Assembly (NCBI GenBank): GCA_031276415.1
Contig: JAISNF010000019.1
Span: 1-8,519, forward strand
DNA: 8,519 nt
Origin: Planctomycetaceae bacterium
GTDB taxonomy: Bacteria > Planctomycetota > Planctomycetia > Pirellulales > Thermoguttaceae
Reading direction: 5' to 3'
The translations under genes and the position numbers were made by a program. Positions 5,411-8,519 of this stretch are shown in pieces (position 1 is the stretch's first letter; every line of letters starts with the position of its first letter). A model generated the notes under the pieces. It was given only the letters and a program-made list of their open reading frames with translations, did no database searches and had not been told where the DNA came from.

Positions 5411-6520
5411 ATGTTTTTAGTAGAAAGTTATTCGATTGCGGTTCTTTTTTGTTTTGTAACGATGTTATGCTGGGGTTCATGGGCAAATACCCAGAAATTA
5501 GCCGGCAAAACATGGCGTTACGAACTTTTTTATTGGGATTATGTTTTGGGTGTGGTCATTTTGTCGCTGATTTTCGCCCTGACAATAGGGAACAACGGCG
5601 AATATGGACGCGGTTTTTTTGCAGACCTTGCTCAAGCGGAAACAACATATCTTTTCAGTGCATTTATGGGAGGAGTTGTTTTCAACATCGCTAATATTTT
5701 GCTGGTTGCGGCGATTGCGATTGCGGGAATGTCGGTGGCGTTTCCGGTTGGAATTGGTTTGGCGTTAGTTTTGGGCGTCTTATTAAATTATGTTGCAAAA
5801 CCGGAAGGAAATCCTGCTCTTATTTTTACCGGTATTGCATTGGTTGCTGCCGCTATTATTATCAATGCGATTGCTTATCGGAAAATTCCGGGACAACAAA
5901 AAGGCGTTTCGGCGAAAGGATTGATTCTGTCCGTCATTTGCGGTGTTTTGATGTCGTTGTTCTATTATTTTGTTGCCAGTTCACTTGCCGGAGTTGTTTT
6001 GAATACCAACGTTTTGACGGTGGAAAACTTACAGGAAGGAACTCAGGAACAGTTTATCAAACATGGACAGTCTCTGACGGTTCTTCTTACGGCGGAAAAC
6101 TTGCAAAAAGGAAATCTCGAATCCGGTAAACTGACTCCTTATACTGCGAATTTCATTTTTGCGCTTGGTATTTTGCTGAGCAATTTTATTGTCAATACTC
6201 TGGTGATGAAAAAGCCATTTGTCGGGGAACCGGTTCCGTTTGGTGATTATTTCAAGGGCGGTGTTCGCGATCATCTTTGGGGAATTATTGGCGGCGGAAT
6301 TTGGGCGGTTGGTATGACGCTCAATGTAATTGCATCCGGTGTGGCATCTCCGGCGGTGGCTTACGGATTGGGACAAGGAGCGACCTTGATTTCCGCTGTT
6401 TGGGGCGTGTTTATTTGGCAGGAATTTCGTAATGCTCCCAAAGAAACAAATAAATTGCTCGGCGCAATGTTTTTGTTGTTTATTGTGGGACTTGGATTAT
6501 TGATTTGGGCAAAACTGTAA
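5411..6520 (+). CDS. Ribose/ureide-type permease, DMT superfamily (GRP/UPS-like)
   Basis: A 369-residue inner-membrane protein with about ten predicted membrane segments (near 8-26, 40-60, 82-104, 106-127, 136-157, 168-196, 244-263, 288-310, 313-337 and 348-367). CWGSWANTQKL (20-30), the WDY segment (42-44), FPVGIGLALVLGVLLNY (111-127) and KLTPYTANFIFALGILLSNF (240-259) fit the ureide permease / glucose-ribose porter group. Such proteins are often labelled multidrug DMT transporter. The ribokinase gene begins 42 bp downstream, so ribose or a ribose-yielding compound is the likely substrate; this is inference. The loop between segments 6 and 7 repeats LTVENLQEG (202-210) as LTAENLQKG (226-234). 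AAAGGA (5398-5403), seven bases before the ATG, supports the start. Confidence 0.82.
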   Translation: MFLVESYSIAVLFCFVTMLCWGSWANTQKLAGKTWRYELFYWDYVLGVVILSLIFALTIGNNGEYGRGFFADLAQAETTYLFSAFMGGVVFNIANILLVAAIAIAGMSVAFPVGIGLALVLGVLLNYVAKPEGNPALIFTGIALVAAAIIINAIAYRKIPGQQKGVSAKGLILSVICGVLMSLFYYFVASSLAGVVLNTNVLTVENLQEGTQEQFIKHGQSLTVLLTAENLQKGNLESGKLTPYTANFIFALGILLSNFIVNTLVMKKPFVGEPVPFGDYFKGGVRDHLWGIIGGGIWAVGMTLNVIASGVASPAVAYGLGQGATLISAVWGVFIWQEFRNAPKETNKLLGAMFLLFIVGLGLLIWAKL

Positions 6521-6562
6521 GAAAATCCGTAACCGTTTGCGGCGGAATTAGGAGATTGGTCG

Positions 6563-7501
6563 ATGTCAAAACAGGCTAAAGTGGTGGTGGTTGGTAGTTC
6601 GAACACGGACATGGTTGTGAAGTCTCAAAAGATTCCTGCTCCGGGTGAAACAGTTATTGGCGGGACATTTGTTTTGGCTGACGGCGGTAAAGGAGCCAAT
6701 CAAGCGGTTGCCGCCGCAAGACTGGGAGCACAAGTTACGTTTATTGCTAAAGTCGGTACGGATATGTTCGGCGATCAGGCGATTAACCATTACCGGAACG
6801 AAGGAATCAATACGGATTATATTTTTCGCGATCCCAATCACGCAACCGGTGTTGCCTTAATTTTAGTCGATGCCAAAGGGGAAAATCTTATCTCTGTTGC
6901 TTCGGGAGCCAATGAATTTCTTGTTCCTGCCGATGTTGAGCGAGCGGAAACAGTTATTGCGTCAGCCGATGTTGTGGTGATTCAGTTGGAAACTTCGTTG
7001 GAAATTCTTGAATGTACCGCAAAATTAGCGAAAAAATATCATGTTCCATTAATTCTTGATCCGGCTCCGGCTCCGAACACTCCATTACTTCCGAATATTC
7101 TGGCTGATATTGCGTGTATTAAACCGAATGAGAGTGAAACGGAGCGGTTGACGGGAATCCGTGTAACAGATCGTGTTTCCGCTCAGCAAGCGGCGGACAA
7201 ACTTCTTGATATGGGAGTGAAATCTGTTCTGATCACAATGGGAAATGAAGGCGGACTTCTTGTGGAAAAACACGGCAATGGAGAATTTCTTCCGGCATAT
7301 CAGGTGAAGGCGATTGACACAACGGCTGCCGGTGATGCATTTAGCGGGGCGTTAGCTTGCGGAATTGCGGAAGGCAAAACGCTTTCCGAATCCGCCCGAA
7401 TCGCCAATGCGGTTGCCGCATTAAGTGTTATGCGGTTAGGGGCGCAACCGTCATTGCCCACTAAAAATGAACTGGAATCATTTTTGAAACACTCGCCGTG
7501 A
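6563..7501 (+). CDS. rbsK: Ribokinase (PfkB family)
   Basis: Ribokinase phosphorylates D-ribose to ribose 5-phosphate with ATP in the cytoplasm. Seen in order are GSSNTDMV (11-18) with D16 for sugar binding, the diglycine motif GGKGANQA (41-48), KPNESETERLTG in the middle, and the second PfkB signature DTTAAGDAF (252-260) with D258 as catalytic base. The length of 312 residues is typical. AGGAGA (6550-6555), seven bases before the ATG, supports the start. The 42-bp gap after the permease stop codon, with no terminator, suggests one operon that imports and activates ribose. No rbsD, rbsABC or LacI-type regulator is present. Some PfkB kinases act on other sugars or nucleosides, but the N-terminal motifs favour ribokinase. 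Confidence 0.92.
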   Translation: MSKQAKVVVVGSSNTDMVVKSQKIPAPGETVIGGTFVLADGGKGANQAVAAARLGAQVTFIAKVGTDMFGDQAINHYRNEGINTDYIFRDPNHATGVALILVDAKGENLISVASGANEFLVPADVERAETVIASADVVVIQLETSLEILECTAKLAKKYHVPLILDPAPAPNTPLLPNILADIACIKPNESETERLTGIRVTDRVSAQQAADKLLDMGVKSVLITMGNEGGLLVEKHGNGEFLPAYQVKAIDTTAAGDAFSGALACGIAEGKTLSESARIANAVAALSVMRLGAQPSLPTKNELESFLKHSP

Positions 7502-7524
7502 AAATAGAACCGTTGCGTCAACAT

Positions 7525-7572
7525 AATATGAACCAACAATGTGTTGTGCATTAACAATATGAACCGACAATG
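7525..7572 (+). repeat. Duplicated start-like sequence before the ABC ATPase gene
   Basis: AATATGAACCAACAATG (7525-7541) recurs as AATATGAACCGACAATG (7556-7572), 31 bp apart with one mismatch. Each copy carries an ATG opening a tiny frame: MNQQCVVH (7528-7554) and MNRQ (7559-7573). The second stops at TGA inside the ATGA that starts the ABC ATPase gene. There is no Shine-Dalgarno before 7570, so translational coupling through these frames is conceivable but unproven. Confidence 0.45.
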
Positions 7573-8268
7573 AAATTAGCCGCCAAGTTATTGGAAGTAA
7601 CAAAGGAATATGTGCTCAAAGGCGAGACGGTTCGGGCGTTACGTGGTGTTAGCATGGAGATACCGGAGGGCGATTATGTTGCGATTATGGGAGCGTCCGG
7701 TTCGGGAAAAAGTACCATGCTCAATCTGCTGGGTTGTCTTGATCGCCCTTCCAACGGCAAAATCTGGCTTGGCGATGATGATGTTACGACATTGAATGAT
7801 TATCAACTTTCCAATATTCGTGCGTCTCGTATTGGGTTTGTATTTCAATCGTACAATTTGATTCAGCAGTTGACGGTTTTGGAAAATATTGAGGTTCCGC
7901 TTTTTTATCAGGGGCAGGTAACTTGGAAATCGCGGAAACGTTGTGTTGAACTTGCCGAAATGGTTGGTTTAACGAATAGGCTTAGTCACCGTCCCATGCA
8001 ACTTTCCGGCGGACAACAGCAACGGGTTGCTATTGCTCGGAGTTTGGTGAATGATCCTTATTTTATTCTTGCCGACGAACCGACGGGCAATCTTGATTCG
8101 ATAACAACGGAAGAAATTCTCCAACTTTTAGACCGGCTCAATGAAGAGGGGCGAACGATTATTCTTGTAACTCATGAATCCAATGTCGGTAATCGTGCCC
8201 GCCGTGTTATTTGGCTCAAAGACGGCAACATCGAATCAGAAGTTTTCAATCGCCAAGAAGAAGGATAA
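7570..8268 (+). CDS. ABC transporter ATP-binding protein (MacB/LolD/FtsE type)
   Basis: A 232-residue complete nucleotide-binding subunit that would energise an FtsX/MacB-type permease at the inner membrane, for example in lipoprotein release or export. Walker A is GASGSGKST (41-49), the Q-loop glutamine Q93 (FVFQSYNLI), the signature LSGGQ (145-149), Walker B FILADEP (165-171) with E170, the D-loop around 174-176 (NLD), and the H-loop H202. GCLDRPSNGKIWL, the RIGFVFQSYNLI segment and DEPTGNLD place it in the MacB/LolD subfamily. No permease gene lies within the remaining 250 bp or upstream, so its partner is outside the window or elsewhere. The gene starts 68 bp after ribokinase on the same strand and may be co-transcribed, though the function is unrelated. 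No Shine-Dalgarno is visible. Confidence 0.92.
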   Translation: MKLAAKLLEVTKEYVLKGETVRALRGVSMEIPEGDYVAIMGASGSGKSTMLNLLGCLDRPSNGKIWLGDDDVTTLNDYQLSNIRASRIGFVFQSYNLIQQLTVLENIEVPLFYQGQVTWKSRKRCVELAEMVGLTNRLSHRPMQLSGGQQQRVAIARSLVNDPYFILADEPTGNLDSITTEEILQLLDRLNEEGRTIILVTHESNVGNRARRVIWLKDGNIESEVFNRQEEG

Positions 8269-8342
8269 CTTCAAAGTGAAAACCTTCAAGCGAAGCGTTG
8301 CGGTATTTTATTGAAATATTGTAATTTCGCTGAGATATTACA

Positions 8343-8448
8343 TAAGGGAACTTCTAATAACTAGTTTTTTTTATTAACCACAGAGGACGCAGAGAATGTA
8401 GAGGAATTTTTAATTGGAATCAAAACGTTATTTAAGGGCAACTTCTAA
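8343..8448. repeat. Direct repeats around a partial CCACAGA element
   Basis: TAAGGGAACTTCTAA (8343-8357) recurs as TAAGGGCAACTTCTAA (8433-8448), differing by one inserted C, and both are followed by AGT and a T-run. Between them, 8375-8406 repeats the left end of the element at 5229 (TAACCACAGA, then GACGCAGAGA), but the right end is missing. The arrangement suggests a decayed small repeat element inside another repeat family. Confidence 0.5.
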
Positions 8449-8481
8449 AAAGTTATTTTTTAGACGAAAAATATTTACAAG

Positions 8482-8508
8482 TCCTTATTTTTAAGGATGT
8501 GATTTTTT
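8482..8508 (+). terminator. Weak terminator-like hairpin near the window end
   Basis: TCCTTA (8482-8487) and TAAGGA (8492-8497) form a 6-bp stem with a TTTT loop. Five bases later come six T residues (8503-8508). The stem is short and AT-rich, so termination would be weak. The rest of 8269-8519 has no gene that I can recognise. Confidence 0.25.
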
Positions 8509-8519
8509 AAAAACAATGT

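Noticed and set aside
6029..6376. 115-codon minus-strand frame inside the permease gene
   Set aside because: It is antisense to well-supported membrane protein sequence and has no family resemblance.

Overview
This window is a stretch of ordinary bacterial chromosome carrying seven recognisable genes. It is moderately AT-rich, with A/T-ending codons in most genes and AT-rich gaps between them. Shine-Dalgarno use is mixed: clear before the peroxiredoxin, apt, permease and ribokinase genes, absent before carB, the NUDIX-like gene, the TIGR03546-like gene and the ABC ATPase gene. The gene set and loose spacing suggest Planctomycetota or a neighbouring lineage. That placement is inferred from family memory; there is no rRNA or other phylogenetic marker here.

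Layout. 1-423 is non-coding, with GC-rich hairpins, short tandem repeats, a good sigma70-type promoter (291-319) and a palindrome just before carB. 424-2091 encodes only the N-terminal half of carbamoyl-phosphate synthase large subunit and stops at the inter-half linker. 2234-2863 encodes a NUDIX-type hydrolase of the COG4112 kind. It converges, with 2 bp between stop codons, on 2866-3348 (minus), a small membrane protein resembling TIGR03546 whose tail is a 15-bp minisatellite. 3349-3621 holds a structured inverted-repeat element. 3622-4206 (minus) is a typical 2-Cys peroxiredoxin. 4207-4686 is a divergent regulatory region with a candidate promoter for each direction. 4687-5211 is adenine phosphoribosyltransferase. 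A 118-bp inverted-repeat element of the CCACAGA type follows. Next come a ureide/GRP-type permease (5411-6520) and ribokinase (6563-7501), a likely transport-plus-kinase operon. An ABC ATPase of the MacB/LolD/FtsE type (7570-8268) follows with no permease in view. The last 250 bp are repeats.

Function. Three genes touch nucleotide and ribose metabolism: CarB makes carbamoyl phosphate, Apt salvages adenine with PRPP, and permease plus ribokinase would import and phosphorylate ribose, which can feed PRPP. They are separate transcription units on this evidence. A 10-bp motif (GAAAACCGAA) lies upstream of both carB and apt, but its role is unproven.

I found no defence system, CRISPR array, prophage, transposase, tRNA or rRNA, and nothing I would call a new biological system. 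The most interesting points are the clean half-length carB, the structured leaders of carB and apt, the minisatellite-coded protein tail, and several small repeat families in the gaps.
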